Shown here piece after piece: positions 51,083 to 62,766 of a stretch of 64,000 bases of DNA. The notes below the pieces were generated by a model. That model did not search any database, was not told the DNA's origin, and saw only the letters and a list, made by a program, of their open reading frames with translations. Every line of letters starts with the position of its first letter. The first letter of the stretch is position 1. Location: positions 3,906,001 to 3,970,000 of the forward strand of contig CM074127.1 of NCBI GenBank assembly GCA_037178625.1, in the 5' to 3' direction. The stretch is from Skeletonema tropicum (taxonomy: Eukaryota; Bacillariophyta; Thalassiosirophyceae; Thalassiosirales; Thalassiosiraceae). Both the position numbers and the translations under genes were made by a program.

Positions 51083-54000
51083 ATGGCACCAGCCGCTCCT
51101 CCAGCCGCCGAGATGGCCAACCTCTCCGTCAGCACCGCTCCCAAGGGAACCGCCAAGCGCGATGCTTTGTGTGCCGCCGAGGTGGAAGTCCAAGCCATGT
51201 GGGAACGTGAAAAGGCCTTTGAGAGTAATCCCTGCTACGATGACGATGGGAACAAGAAGGAGAAATTCATTGTCACCTTCCCCTATCCTTACAGTAATGG
51301 ACATTTGCATTTGGGGCATGCATTCAGTTTGACCAAGGCTGTGTTTCGTGCACAGTTTGAGAGGAATCGGGGGAAGAATTCGTTGTTCCCATTTGCGTTC
51401 CATTGTACGGGTATGCCTATTCAGGCGGTAAGTTTCGTTACAAACAACACATGCAATATATATTTTTTAATGAAGCACATTGTTCATATCTTTGTGTCTA
51501 ACGCATTTTGTATCTCTACATGCTACAATACATACAAATACGTTCAATAATACAGGCAGCAAACAAACTAAAATCTGAAATCGAACAATTTGGTGTTCCT
51601 CCAAAATTCCCAGAGGAAGATCCTGAGGTACGTGCTCAGATGGAGGCTGAACTCGCCGCCGCTGCAAAGGCAAAGGCCGAGAAGAATGCGGCCAAGGCTG
51701 GTGGTAAAGTCAAGGGAGGCAAGACGAAATTGATCCAAAAGACTGGTACTGGAATTGTACGTCAATGGAATATCTTGAAGCGTATGGTTCCAGAGGAGGA
51801 GATTCCTAAATTCGCTGATCCGATTTATTGGTTGATGCATTTCCCTCCCATTGGTGTAGATCACATGAAAAGGTTTGGATCGGGAGTTGATTGGAGGAGA
51901 GCTTTCATTACCACATCAGTCAACGGATACTATGATGCCTTCATCCGATGGCAGTTCAACGTGTTGAAGCAGAAAGGAAAGGTCTTGTTTGGAAAGCGAA
52001 ACAATGTTTTCTCTCTTGTGGATGGACAGGTATGTGCTGACCATGATAGGAGCGAGGGTGAGGGAGTTGGTCCTCAGGAATATGTCTTGATCAAGTTGAA
52101 GGTGTTGGCACCTGATCATGGACAGGAAAGGCACGGCAAAATGGAAAAGTTGTTGAAACGTGTAGAAGATGAGGGAAAGAAGGGTGTGTATTTGGTCCCC
52201 GCTACTCTCCGTCCTGAAACAATGTACGGTCAAACAAACTGTTTCGTCCTTCCTACTGGAGAGTATGGAGCATACTACATTGATGCTACTGACGAAGTAT
52301 TCATCATGAGTGCTAGATCTGCACGTGGTCTTTCTTGTCAGGCTTACGATGCTGCCAATGATGTGTACTTTACCAAAGAGTTTGGGAAGATTGAACGTCT
52401 TGAGACTTTTACCGGTGACGAGTTGCTTGGATTGCCATTAAAGGCACCAAATGCTACTTACGAAAAGGTGTACACTCTTCCTCTTTTGACTATCAGTATG
52501 GGCAAAGGTACTGGTGTGGTCACATCCGTCCCATCAGATGCTCCCGATGACTACGTGGCACTTCAGGCATTGAAGGATAAGCCCGACTTTGCCGCAAAGT
52601 ACGGCATTACTCCTGATATGGTTGAGCCATTTGAGGTGGTTCCTATCATTTCGATTGAGGGTTACGGAGATGCATCAGCTGTCTTCATGTGCGAAAAGCT
52701 CAAAATCACCAGCTTCAATGACAAGTCAAAACTTGCTCAAGCTAAGGATGAAACTTACTTGAAGGGATTTACTATTGGAGTTATGACCTACGGACCTCAC
52801 GCTGGAAAGAAGGTATCGGAAGCCAAACCACTTATTCGGGATGAAATGATTGCTGCCGGCCAAGCTCATCTGTACTTTGAACCTGAGTCAAAGGTAGTTT
52901 CACGAACTAATGATGAGTGTGTAGTGGCCTCTACTGATCAATGGTACCTTGCCTACGGAGAAGACTCGTGGTGCTCAGCTGTGAAGAAACATGTTCTCGA
53001 CGGTGAAACCTTCGATGCTTTCCACGAATCAACTTTGGAAAAGTATGATCAGTCTCTTAACTGGTTGAAAGAATGGGCATGCACTCGTCAATTCGGACTT
53101 GGAACCAATTTGCCTTGGGATAAGGAATGGGTCATTGAGAGTCTTTCTGACAGTACCATTTACATGTCTTACTACACTATCGCTCACTACTTGCAAGGCG
53201 AGAACAACCTCAATGGTGACGAGTCGTTGAGTCCTGAAAACATTAAGGTTGCCGATCTCACTGACGATGTATTCAACTTTATCTACCGCAAGGGATTCCC
53301 TCTTCCATCAAATACGGCAATCCCAAGTGAAACTCTTGAGAAGATGAAGGCTGAATTCAGGTACTGGTATCCAATGGATCTTCGCGTTTCGGGTAAAGAT
53401 CTTATTCCTAACCACCTTACGATGGCATTGTACAATCACGCCGCTATCTGGGAGGACGAGCCTGAGCTTTGGCCCCGGGGTTACTACACGAATGGATTCG
53501 TTATGGTTGATGCAGAGAAAATGAGCAAGTCCAAGGGTAACTTTTTGACTTTGCTTGAAACAATCAACTTGTACTCGGCAGATGCCACGAGATTTGCATG
53601 CGCTGATGCCGGTGACTCCCTCGATGATGCTAACTTCGAACGTGCCACTGCAAATGCAGCTATTGTGTCCCTTTCCAACGAGACTGCCTGGATCAAGGAA
53701 AATCTCATCGATGCCGACAAGGCTGCAATGAGGTCTGGAGATGATCTGAACTTCATGGACAAGGTCTTCCAAAACGAAACAAACCGTCTCGTGAAGGCAA
53801 CAGAAGAAAGCTTCGAGGGAATGATGTACAAAGAAGGTCTCAATAAGGGCTGGTTCGAGATGATGATTGCAAGGAATGAATACAGAGCTTGGTGCCAAGA
53901 TAGTGGCATCGCTATGCACGAGGGTGTTGTAAGACATTGGGTAGAGAGCTTGGTCATTATAATTTGTCCTATATGTCCTCATTGGTCAGAAACTCTCTGG

Positions 54001-54555
54001 AAGGATCTAGGAAAAGAAGGTCTTGCTGTGAAAGCTCCATGGCCTACTGTCGATGAGGAGGATAAACTCCTCTCGAGGCAAGCTAAATTCCTTCGCGATG
54101 CTTTGAAGAGCTTCCGAAACTCAGCAGGAAAGGCAAAGAAAGGATGGAAGGAAGCTACCATTCTTGTCGCTGATGAATATCCTCAATGGAAAGTGGATGC
54201 CCTCCTCTGGATGCAGTCGCAGTATGATGCTGCGAGTGGATCCTTTCCCACTACTTTCATGAAGGACTTGAAGACATGGTCTGCTACAAATGTGACAGAT
54301 AAAAAGAAAATCAAATTTGTTATGCAATTTGTTTCATTCATGAAGAAAGAGGTCGAGGATTGTGGGGAAACAGGAATGGATACCAAGTGTCCTTTTGATC
54401 AGATGGGAATCCTGACGGAGAGCGTTGCATACATTAAATCTCAACTCAACTTGGAGGAGGTAAGCATCGTTCAAATGGAAGGGTGTGACTTGTCAGTCCC
54501 TGACAAGGTCGCTCAAAACGTCACCCCTGGAAAGCCAACCTTGTGGATGCGTTAG
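51083..54555 (+). CDS. LARS: Leucyl-tRNA synthetase, cytosolic type
   Basis: This enzyme charges tRNA-Leu. Exon 1 is 51083-51427 and exon 2 51556-54555, with intron 51428-51555 (GTAAGT...ACAG, phase 0). The protein has 1114 residues, within the usual range of eukaryotic cytosolic LeuRS. The class I HIGH motif is HLGH ([16 protein letters not shown]), KMSKS is present ([14 protein letters not shown]), and the CP1 editing domain has [12 protein letters not shown] and the [16 protein letters not shown] block. The splice joins [10 protein letters not shown] to [12 protein letters not shown], as in other eukaryotic LeuRS. There is no organelle signal at the N-terminus. Coding sequence is strongly biased towards C/T third positions, consistent with high expression. 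It converges with the METTL21-like gene, 59 bp between stops. Confidence 0.96.
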
Positions 54556-54614
54556 ATGCTTGATGAGTAACTAATGAGATAAAATGTAGCTAAGTGAAAC
54601 AGTTTCAATTGAAA

Positions 54615-55463
54615 TCATCTTCTCATTATTACAAATATGCCAAAGTTGCCTCCTCTAAATTGCCCTTCGAGATAGTGATTTGCCAATCGCTCATACCGAA
54701 AACCCGCTGCAGTCAATTTGTCAAAGAAGATTGGCCGAGTGTCGTTCATGGTCACTCCTATTAGAGAAATTGTATGTTGATGAGAGAGTTGTAACAAAGA
54801 AGAAATAAGAGGATCATGTAGATAGTCTCTATATGCAAGATCGCTTCCAAAGATAAAGTCGTATCTGAAGAATATTTTGATTCAATAGAGCAGGGGTAAA
54901 GATGAGATATTAGGTCGAAATATGTCTTGTCAGAAGGTTGCAATACTCAAAAGGCACACTCACTTTTGATCGAAATTATCGACACCCCACTTATATTCTG
55001 CAACAGTGACTTTCTTTTTTGAATGGCTATCATTGTGGTGTGTTGAAGTCGATCCTCCTTTCGTGACAATTAGCTCATCCCATACGTGAGAGTTGGTGCG
55101 TACCGTTTTCTCCATCAGATTTAAATGATCCTCCATATCTGTCACCACTACATTCTTCAGTGATAATGATGCTGCCAGCGCTAAAGCTAACAAGCAAACA
55201 GATAGGAGCCCGTTACCACTTCCAAGCTCAATGGCTGAAATACCATCGTTGTCGCCTCGCTTGCGTTTCATTTCATCCAATCGGTTCAGGTTATCGGACA
55301 CATCAGAGAAGTGATGCTCAAAATACTTCGCTATTGCTAGACCGGTAGACCACAATCCGCCGCCTATGCCAGTGCTCCAGTCCTCCCGAAAGTAGATTGG
55401 CGTATCATCTATGGACAGGAACACCTGTTTGTCACCTCCGCCGTTGTCTTCCGTCTCGGCCAT
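54615..55463 (-). CDS. METTL21-type (family 16) protein methyltransferase, two exons
   Basis: Exon 1 is 54964-55463 and exon 2 54615-54864, with an intron 54865-54963 (GTGAGT...CAG). The spliced protein has 249 residues. It carries the family markers of class I lysine methyltransferases: GGGLWSTGLAIAKYFE (helix before motif I), AIELGSGNGLLSVCLLALALAA (SAM-binding motif I), VVVTDMEDHLNLMEKTV (motif II) and YDFIFGSDLAYRDYLHDPL, in which DLAY is the DxxY substrate-handling motif. Known family members methylate lysine in HSP70s, eEF1A or KIN17. The substrate here is not predictable. A long disordered loop (GGSTSTHHNDSHSKKK) interrupts the fold near residue 145. Confidence 0.88.
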
Positions 55464-55877
55464 GATGAATCTTCTACGATCTCTGCCAACACCATAAAAA
55501 CCTGATCTGCACTATGAACAAGACCTCCGTCTCCAAAATCGACAGTCGCAGTGTTCGTGGACTCCCTCTTATTTTGTCTGCGAGTCAACAACCTAACCAC
55601 ACTTTCTCGCAGTATCCTTCGTCTATCGCACATCGAATGATACCAACCTTTTTCATGAGATAACATGGCCCCATCATCATATCCCATTGGCACTAGGTGA
55701 TCCTGCAAGATCTAGTCAAGGGGGCACATTACAACGGGATGAAGGGAACTGTGAAATCGTTACCCGCCACACTACGTCGCGGCAGAATCATGTGCATGCT
55801 GCTAACAAATCTTTGGCCGTCAAGCCCATCAATCTTCGGCACGAACCTCGAGAGCTAACACACTTAGCATAGACGAA
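55464..55877. other. Intergenic, upstream of a broken gene
   Basis: This is the upstream region of the METTL21-like gene on the minus strand, followed by the run-in to the MYND pseudogene. The open frame at 55409-55708 (minus) has no typical coding composition and overlaps the METTL21-like start in another frame. No gene is supported. Confidence 0.45.
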
Positions 55878-56778
55878 ATGACGTCTTTGCTTGGTTATGT
55901 CGGAATGGTAGCGTCACATGAAATGACTGCAAAACTTGATATGCAGGTGGCTGGGGAGAATGGACTAGCCACAGGTGCATTGCAAACGCTGGTGCGGGAA
56001 AGAATTAGTGACTGTCCTAATGACCTTGCTCTATTACTTGCAGAGGTCGAAGCAAAATAGAATGAATTTACTGCCAAGCGTCGCGAGGCAAGTGACAATG
56101 GTCCCTCATGCAAGAAGGAGAGATTACCTCCATCTGATTATCTGAAGGGACGGTACAAACAACATGCCAAAAGGAATGAGAGGAAGGGAAACAGTGTTGC
56201 AATGGGTGTGGAAAGACTAAAATGTCAAACTCTCCAAGTGTGGGAGGTGCATCAAAACAATGTGAAAAGACGGATCACGTTACCCACAAGAAGGAGTGCA
56301 AGAAACTGCTGAAACAAAGGAAAGCAGCTTCCAGAAAAGATATTGACATGGCCCATAGTGGTGGCGGTGGTGATATCATTCCTCGTATTGGAGTGGCTCT
56401 ATCTGAAAGTATCACGGGAGTTCATGGAGAGGACATATGCCATTTGCCATGCTGGATTATTGAGAAATTTGCAACTATGACACGCGGTAGTTTGGATGAT
56501 GCAAGAAAGGTTGCTCGTTCAATTCGGCACTTCTTCAAAGTGTTCCAATCGAGTGCGAGTGCGGAGGCAGCAAAAAGACTTTCTGTGAAAGATACTGGGG
56601 CTTGTGCGAAGATGCCATACTTCTATACTGGATGAAATATCCAGGCAACGTTCGAAGAGTTTATGCCAAGGAGGCAAACTCAGCGGAGTTTACTTTGGAA
56701 TTTATGACATTTATGGAGAAGCCTGGTGGTTGGAGCATTGTTGGTTTTGAAGATCGCTTTGCAAAACTCATGGAATAG
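55878..56778 (+). pseudogene. Broken MYND-zinc-finger gene
   Basis: Several reading frames must be joined to follow the gene. The first frame (ATG 55878) ends in TAG at 56058-56060 but continues protein-like in the same frame (RREASDNGPSCKKERLPPSDYLKGRYKQHAKRNER). A shift then leads into a MYND-like finger (CCNGCGKTK...KQCEKTDHVTHKKECKK), which lacks the middle CxxC pair. The frame continues to 56634. A further shift leads into a third frame ending at the TAG on 56776-56778 (RRVYAKEANSAEFTLEFMTF...GFEDRFAKLME). One stop and two shifts make an intact gene unlikely. Diatom genomes have many MYND proteins with this SDYLKGRYKQH-type context, though I state that from memory. No functional product is expected. 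Confidence 0.7.
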
Positions 56779-57118
56779 ATATGGTAGAAGATTTCCCAGC
56801 GGTAAGAGCAACATGAGACCTTCCCGGACGGGGCGAGCGAAAGAAATTGCGTAAATAATGATTAGATAGAACACGATATCCAGCCATTACATACTTATGA
56901 CTTGGAGGGATCGTGTAGAAGTGCAATGGAAGTGTTTTGGAACGTCTGGCAAGAAAGGGGCTGATTAGAAGGTTGAAGGCGAGAAGAAGATGCCTGGTGG
57001 GCCCTCACGGCCCTCAGAGGCGAGATCACAAGATCTACTTATCAATTCCCAGACTAGCAAAGCGTCCGAGGTTTATTACTGTGTAAGATTCGATAGACTA
57101 AAACAATTTACTAAAAAC
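56779..57118. other. Intergenic region after the MYND pseudogene
   Basis: This lies downstream of the pseudogene and the 3' end of the aspartate-semialdehyde dehydrogenase gene. It contains no open frame of coding character and no repeat that I could see. Confidence 0.5.
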
Positions 57119-58413
57119 TTATGCTACAGCCTTTGCCTTAAGTGCTCCATTTTCAACCATAGCTTCTGCCACAATAACTGCATTCAAAGCTGCTCCTCTC
57201 AAAAGTTGATCTCCACATACGAAGAACTCTAATGCATTATCAAATGCAATATTCTCGCGCAGCCGACCTACCTCAATATCATATTGACCAGTTGCAGTTA
57301 GTGGCATAGGATACTTCATATTATCGACATCATCAACGAGTTTGACACCAGGTGCTTCCTCCAAAGCCTTGCGTGCGGCTGCGACATCAACAGGCTTTTC
57401 AAAGAGTGCCACAATACTCTCAGAGTGGGCACGGGCTGTGGGGATACGCACAGCAGTGCAACTGGAGAAAAGAACATCGTTAATCATATTGCACTGAAGT
57501 TGAGCATATTGAACAAGGTGTTTTGTTCATCTTACCTGACAGGGAAATCATCTGCTAAACCACAAATCTTGCGAGTTTCCCAAGTAACCTTCATTTCTTC
57601 CTTAGTATAACCATTCTCTTGGAATTTATCAATGTGTGGAATCACATTGAAAGGAAGAGGATGAGCAAAGATCTTGTTTTCAGCTACATCCCTCTCTCCA
57701 CTAAGAACAGCCCTTGTTCCTTCTGTGAGTTCATCCATACCTGGTTGTCCAGCACCAGAAGCCGCCTGGTATGTAGACATGACCATCTTGGACAAACCAA
57801 ATAGCTTATGCAAAGGCCAAACGGCCATAAGACCAATAGCTGTTGTACAGTTGGGATTTGCAATCAATTTCTTTCCCTTGGTAGCTTCGGCATTAATTTC
57901 AGGAACAACCAATGGAATTCCTTCCTTGTACCGGAACGCAGAAGAGTTATCAATCACAACTGCTCCATCATCTCCAGCACAGATATTTTCAGCGTGAGCC
58001 AATGAAAAATCTCCGTCAACTGCAAGGAATACAACATCGCATTCTCTTGCGGAATCTTCGCTAAATAATTCGACTGTCACTTTACCGAATTTGGTGTCAA
58101 CTTCTTTGCCAGCACTGCGTTCTGATCCAAAGATACGGAGAGCTTCCACTGGGAAATCACGCTTTTCCAAGCACCCTACAATTTCCTTTCCGACAGCTCC
58201 AGTGGCACCTACAATACCAACTTTAAGAGCAGACATACTGAGGGTTGTCGCAGATCTTGATGCGTGTTGACTGTAAGTAGGAAGGCGAGCCGATGGACGG
58301 GCAAGGCTTTGTCGATGTGATGTGAAGGAAGAGACTGACGAAGATGGTGTGAAGCCATAGGTGGTGGCAAGCGAGCCAGCGGCAAGTAGGGCTGCAGCGG
58401 AGATGAATTTCAT
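57119..58413 (-). CDS. Aspartate-semialdehyde dehydrogenase, plastid-targeted
   Basis: The enzyme reduces aspartyl phosphate to the semialdehyde, on the way to lysine, threonine and methionine. Exon 1 is 57536-58413 and exon 2 57119-57461, with an intron 57462-57535 (GTAAGA...CCAG). The protein has 406 residues. I start at the ATG on 58413, which gives MKFISAAALLAAGSLATTYG|FTPSS, a signal peptide plus ASAF-type plastid motif; upstream in-frame codons have no ATG near it. The core has the NADPH loop VGIVGATGAVG, the catalytic Cys in NPNCTTAIG, the QAASGAGQPGMDEL loop, and, across the splice, DDFPV|SCTAVRIPTARAHSES, where the substrate-binding Arg and His lie. All catalytic positions look intact. 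Plastid lysine biosynthesis is the likely location. Confidence 0.94.
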
Positions 58414-58987
58414 TGTTGATGTTTTGGATTTATCGAAAAGAATGACCACTTCTTGGATGAAGATGAAGCATTCCTCTTCCTCGAGGAACGACGCGACGGA
58501 AGTAGTTTTGCATTCCAAGTTCCAAGTGCAAGCGGAAACAAAAAAATGTGCGGCGTAGGACGGCGGGGGAAAACGCTTCAATTTTGGGTAGTTGCAGTAT
58601 CCAAGGTCTGTCCCTTCGGGAAAAGGAGAAAGATGCCTGCGTACCTGTCCGTCCAGTCGACTCGGACTCACTATTTTCCTCATTCTTGCTTGCTTCCTTC
58701 TTTTGCATAAGTATAGCATGATAATAATATTATTATTATGAATCGTACTTTCAAGTGTAAGTAGGCTTGAGCTCTTGTTTGTTGTGGTTCTTCGAAGAAG
58801 TTATTTTTATTGAAATGCAGAGCCTAAAATAGAACTCTTCCAACAAAAGAGAAATAGAAATACTTCTTCAACACTTTGTACCAAAAGTCCAGTTCCTTAA
58901 CCTTAACGAAAATATCTAATAACCTGATTGAGCGGATAAGAAAGGATTTTTGGAGGTCGAGGAAGAGATCTGGATATCCAATATCAC
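58414..58987. promoter_or_regulatory. Promoter region of the dehydrogenase gene
   Basis: This is the sequence between the ASADH start and the 3' end of the next minus-strand gene, holding the ASADH promoter and leader. ATAATAATATTATTATTAT near 58722-58739 is a short A/T inverted repeat. No gene is supported. Confidence 0.45.
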
Positions 58988-59812
58988 CTATTCAATCCCG
59001 CCGAGAGATGAAACATCGTCATTCGCATCCACGCAGAATCCGTGTGGTACGGTAACAATAAAAAATTTGTCCTCATCTCTTTCAAAACAAAAACTCATCG
59101 AACAAGCATCAACTGCGCCACCTATTCTGTGGAATATGCCAGCTCCTACATCTCCCTGTTCAAATAAGTCTGGTTCTTTGTTGGTCACGGTGTTATTCTT
59201 GTCAACATCAATAATAAAAGTGTCTGGAGTACTTGTGATTCTTACTCTATCACAGCCTTTGGCTCGAGGAGGTCGCACAGCTTGCTTCGCAGATGCTAAA
59301 AGGAGTGCATCTTGCCGAAGCTGTGATCGATGCAGTGCATCACAATCGTCGTTGTCTTCGTGTGACAAAATAGTCACTGGAGTAGAATTAAGCTTTTCAA
59401 CCGTTTCATCTTGGACGCGGAGCTCATTCACCTTCCTATCCGGCGTTCGAACTACGCCATCTGCTGATTGCACCTGGGCTTGGGAGAAGTTTTCATCCTC
59501 CACGTTTCTTGTCGACGTTATGACCACTCCGTCTTCTGACTCTAGGCTAAAAACTTGCACTCTGTTCATGTTCGCCGTTCCGGTTCCGGATCTTGGTGTA
59601 AGATGAAGATGTCTTTTTGCATCAACTGATTCTTGTTTCGGTAGAGCAGATGTTGCTGATGGTATGCTTGATATTCTGCTAAAGGCTTTGCTTATACTTC
59701 TGACTCTTCCTTTGACGCCATTTCCATTTGATTCTTCGGCAGCCTGCTTGACCTTAGCCTTAGCTTGTTTGGGAAGCTTCAAGATCACAACTTCTTCTAC
59801 AGGCTTAGTCAT
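58988..59812 (-). CDS. Unknown protein, largely disordered
   Basis: This single exon encodes 274 residues. It has no signal or membrane segment. The first 30 residues are Lys/Val/Ala-rich (KLPKQAKAKVKQAAEES), the rest Ser/Thr/Asp-rich with short repeated phrases such as ADGVVRTPDRK, EDGVVITSTRN and RITSTPDTFIIDVDKNN. The last 60 residues (DLFEQGDVGAGIFHRIGG...DEDKFFIVTVPHGFCVDAN) look more structured. I do not recognise the family. Coding status is inferred from frame length and composition only. Confidence 0.6.
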   Translation of the reverse strand: MTKPVEEVVILKLPKQAKAKVKQAAEESNGNGVKGRVRSISKAFSRISSIPSATSALPKQESVDAKRHLHLTPRSGTGTANMNRVQVFSLESEDGVVITSTRNVEDENFSQAQVQSADGVVRTPDRKVNELRVQDETVEKLNSTPVTILSHEDNDDCDALHRSQLRQDALLLASAKQAVRPPRAKGCDRVRITSTPDTFIIDVDKNNTVTNKEPDLFEQGDVGAGIFHRIGGAVDACSMSFCFERDEDKFFIVTVPHGFCVDANDDVSSLGGIE

Positions 59813-60416
59813 TGCCCGTTGTGTTTGCAGTGATTTTGTCTTATATTGACGCTCGCTAGTGAATAAGAGATTGCCTTGCTATCAACGTTAACGGTTCCAT
59901 AGGCCACGACAGCAAACCCAGCATGACCCAGAATTTCTATGAGTAGATAGTACAAATTTTATGTGAAAAAGTCGGAGAAAGTTGCTTGTTGCTTGCGAAC
60001 AAGGTGTGACAGGCGTCCAGATTGAATCCTGTTGAGCCGTATTGAGTTCCTCTAGATGAGTACCGTGACCTCCAAAAAGACGGGATCTTGTTGATCAAAC
60101 TATGAAATTCCTCTGTACATTTGGCATTTGAACCTTTTTGAAAAGGTTGGTACTCGCTCACCAAAAGAGAATCTCTCTGTGGAGGCGCGTTGGATGAGCG
60201 GCAAAGATCTGTTCTCACGTGAAAGAAAATGATATGTAGATAATAATATAAGGTTTCAAGAATGGTTGCTTGACAAAGCTAAACATCTACCATAGCTTAC
60301 TTCATGCTACAGGTGAGTGATAAATTCCAAACCCTTTCATTTTCATCTCAACTTTGACTTCGAGCTGAACTCGAACTCGAACTCAAACTTCAACTGAACC
60401 TGAGCAATCTGCACCT
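59813..60416. other. Intergenic region with short GAACTC repeats
   Basis: This is upstream of the unknown protein gene and downstream of the carotenoid isomerase gene. Near 60365-60400 there is a decaying hexamer run (GAACTC repeated with variants). A 93-codon minus-strand frame (59937-60218) begins with GTG and shows no family resemblance. No gene is supported. Confidence 0.45.
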
Positions 60417-62291
60417 TTATTGCAGTGCACCAGATTTCTTCATTTCATCCATCAAGTTTAACTGGACAGAAGGGTCTACCAAAGTATTAGCTGCAATTGT
60501 TCCACTTGCGGCGACTCCGGGTAAGCCAATACCTGGAAAACAAGTATCTCCGCAAGCAAGAAGCCCTTCAATAGGTGTCTTCGCTGATGGGAGCTCCCAA
60601 ACATCTTTCCCTTCCGGTGGCGCAGGCCCGTATGTGCCACGAAATCTTCTGTTGTATCTTCGATGAGTCAGTGGGGTTCCAACCTCTACGATACTTCCTT
60701 TTTGTTTTGCTCTATCACGAATGTCTGGTATTATCCGTTCCAAAGCTAGCCATAGTGCTTCCGTCTTTTCTTCCTTTAATTCTTTGTAAGCTTTGGTTCT
60801 TTGATAATCTTTTTCTTCTGCCTTGCCATTGTCGTATCCCCCATCCAATTTGTTTTCCCAATCCTTGAAGCTTTCGCTTGCAGCTGTGTAGGCGTGGATA
60901 ACGTGGAAACCATCTGGAGCTAAATTTGGATCAAATATTGTTGGAATGGAGACAATTACAAGATTCTGTTCAGCAGTAACATCATCATCGAGATTCAACA
61001 CTGAGTGATGACAATCTAAGTCATCTGGCAAGCCATCAGCTGGTATGCCAAGGTGAATATGCATAAAACTACCAGTCATCTCCATTTCATTTGCTTGCGA
61101 TCTAACTTTCCTCACTGCCGCAGCTACCTCCGACTCTTCTCCTTTATTGGCAACACTATCCTCTAGAAGTTTGGCCATGTTCCATAGGGGTGCATTACAT
61201 ATAACTCCTCGGCGCGCTTTGAGAACTGTCCCATCTTCTAACGTGACTCCATTGCAAATAGCTTTGTTGTTTTCTTCATTCAAATTGAATTTCTCCACAC
61301 GAGATTCAAGTCTCAGCTCTCCAGAGCCAACACCTGGTCGATTCATTTCCAGTCCTCGCACCAGTGCCTGAATTAATGAGTCCATACCTCCTTTTGGGTA
61401 GTCCAGCACCGCGCCTTCTTTGTGGAGGTCGATCATGGTGTAGGACACTGGAGCGGCTTGTGTATGTGCGGCATCAAGACCAGATAAAGCAAATGCCAAG
61501 TAATCGAACCATTGGCGGTTAAATCTATCAGTGAGGCCATACAAATCCATTGATTTGGTGAATGGGCCTGTCAACAACTGCCCTTTGAGACCAATGCTAA
61601 GAAATTTGAACAAGTATTGGGCCATTGTGAAGACCGCTCTCAGATCTGATCTCAATGCCAAAGGAGGAATCAATGCACTACTCTCTGACAAACCTTTTGG
61701 TGCCATCATTTCATTGCGAAACTTTGTGAATGCTTCTCGAGCAGCAATCCCAGCTTTCTTTTCTATGGCCTTCTCCCAAGTACCATCATTACCTGTAGTT
61801 AAGCGGAATGTTGCCTTTTCATCTCCAGCTGGATAGGCAGTATCATAAACCATCCAACCATCATATGTGATCCATTCAATATCACCAGCGGTGCCGACTG
61901 CATCCAGGACTTGACGAAGTGGGTTAGTCCCCATCTGGCTCATTCCTGACAATAGACTAGGTCCAGAGTCAAAGACAAATGGTTTATTGGATTTTATCGA
62001 CGCAGGAGCTTTCCTTTCAAACGAGTGCGCTACCCCACCTGCCGCATCGTGCGCCTCTACACAGATAGCTCGTAAGCCGTAGCGAGCGGACAGTGCTGCT
62101 GCAGATAATCCACCAATACCTGCACCGACTACGACAACGTCCCATTCTTCCTCCTTGTTGTTGCTGCTATCTACAGTGGCGAAAACACGTACGTTATTTA
62201 CTCGCTTCGTAGAGATGGGTCGAAGAGAAAATGCATCAACGAAGGTGGAGCTCGTCAAGGCAGTTAAAGGTATTAGCGGTATAATCTTCAT
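60417..62291 (-). CDS. Carotenoid isomerase-like (CRTISO) FAD enzyme, plastid-targeted
   Basis: CRTISO-type enzymes isomerise poly-cis carotenes to all-trans forms; related members may act as desaturase-like isomerases. This single exon encodes 624 residues. The N-terminus has a signal peptide ending in STFVDAF|SLRP, the plastid motif of diatoms. The FAD-binding Rossmann fold starts at about residue 52 (VVVVGAGIGGLSAAALSARYG), followed by AGGVAHSFERKAP and FDSGPSLLSG, features of the CRTISO group rather than phytoene desaturase. The C-terminus has the second dinucleotide-binding block GLLACGDTCFPGIGLPGVAASG. The Asp of the FAD motif (ICVEAHDAAGG) is present. Diatoms make fucoxanthin from beta-carotene, so a carotene-isomerase role is plausible. 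Confidence 0.88.
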   Translation of the reverse strand: MKIIPLIPLTALTSSTFVDAFSLRPISTKRVNNVRVFATVDSSNNKEEEWDVVVVGAGIGGLSAAALSARYGLRAICVEAHDAAGGVAHSFERKAPASIKSNKPFVFDSGPSLLSGMSQMGTNPLRQVLDAVGTAGDIEWITYDGWMVYDTAYPAGDEKATFRLTTGNDGTWEKAIEKKAGIAAREAFTKFRNEMMAPKGLSESSALIPPLALRSDLRAVFTMAQYLFKFLSIGLKGQLLTGPFTKSMDLYGLTDRFNRQWFDYLAFALSGLDAAHTQAAPVSYTMIDLHKEGAVLDYPKGGMDSLIQALVRGLEMNRPGVGSGELRLESRVEKFNLNEENNKAICNGVTLEDGTVLKARRGVICNAPLWNMAKLLEDSVANKGEESEVAAAVRKVRSQANEMEMTGSFMHIHLGIPADGLPDDLDCHHSVLNLDDDVTAEQNLVIVSIPTIFDPNLAPDGFHVIHAYTAASESFKDWENKLDGGYDNGKAEEKDYQRTKAYKELKEEKTEALWLALERIIPDIRDRAKQKGSIVEVGTPLTHRRYNRRFRGTYGPAPPEGKDVWELPSAKTPIEGLLACGDTCFPGIGLPGVAASGTIAANTLVDPSVQLNLMDEMKKSGALQ

Positions 62292-62766
62292 GGTTGCATA
62301 GAGCTCTCTCTGGCTTGCTTATAAGTGAAGTCAAGGTTGGAAAGCACTCTAGAGAGGGAACAGAGACGCAACTTGTTCCGCTGTTTTGGCTTTATTGTAG
62401 CTGCGACTGCGCTTGGGCCGCGCCGGTGCTGTGATCTGGATGCTGTTGCTGTGAATGATGCGAGTGACTCATTGGCAAAACGGTTTGTTGGAGGGCTAAC
62501 GGGATAAGTATGTAACATCATAGATAGGCGGCATCCAACACCATCATTCAATCATCACCTTCCTTCTTCTCACTTCACAACTTGAACTTGCTCTTGTTCA
62601 CTGTGAGCATGCATGGTGAATGGTGATGTTGTTCATCGTTGCTTGACGTTGATCGTGCATAGCGTTGGACGCGTAGTGGGCGTAGAGATCATATTCTCTT
62701 TATGTATCGCTTTCTTTTTAGAGATTGCATCATTTGACATTTGCCGCTGGTTGTCTCGTCTTCATC
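62292..62766. promoter_or_regulatory. Divergent promoter region
   Basis: This lies between the divergent CRTISO-like and START-like starts. A few short frames occur but none is supported. No specific motif is seen. Confidence 0.4.

Noticed and set aside
55409..55708. 100-codon minus-strand frame overlapping the METTL21-like start
   Set aside because: It is in a different frame from the supported METTL21-like gene, and its codon use does not resemble the neighbours.
59937..60218. 93-codon minus-strand frame
   Set aside because: It begins with GTG, has irregular composition and no domain signal; treated as chance.
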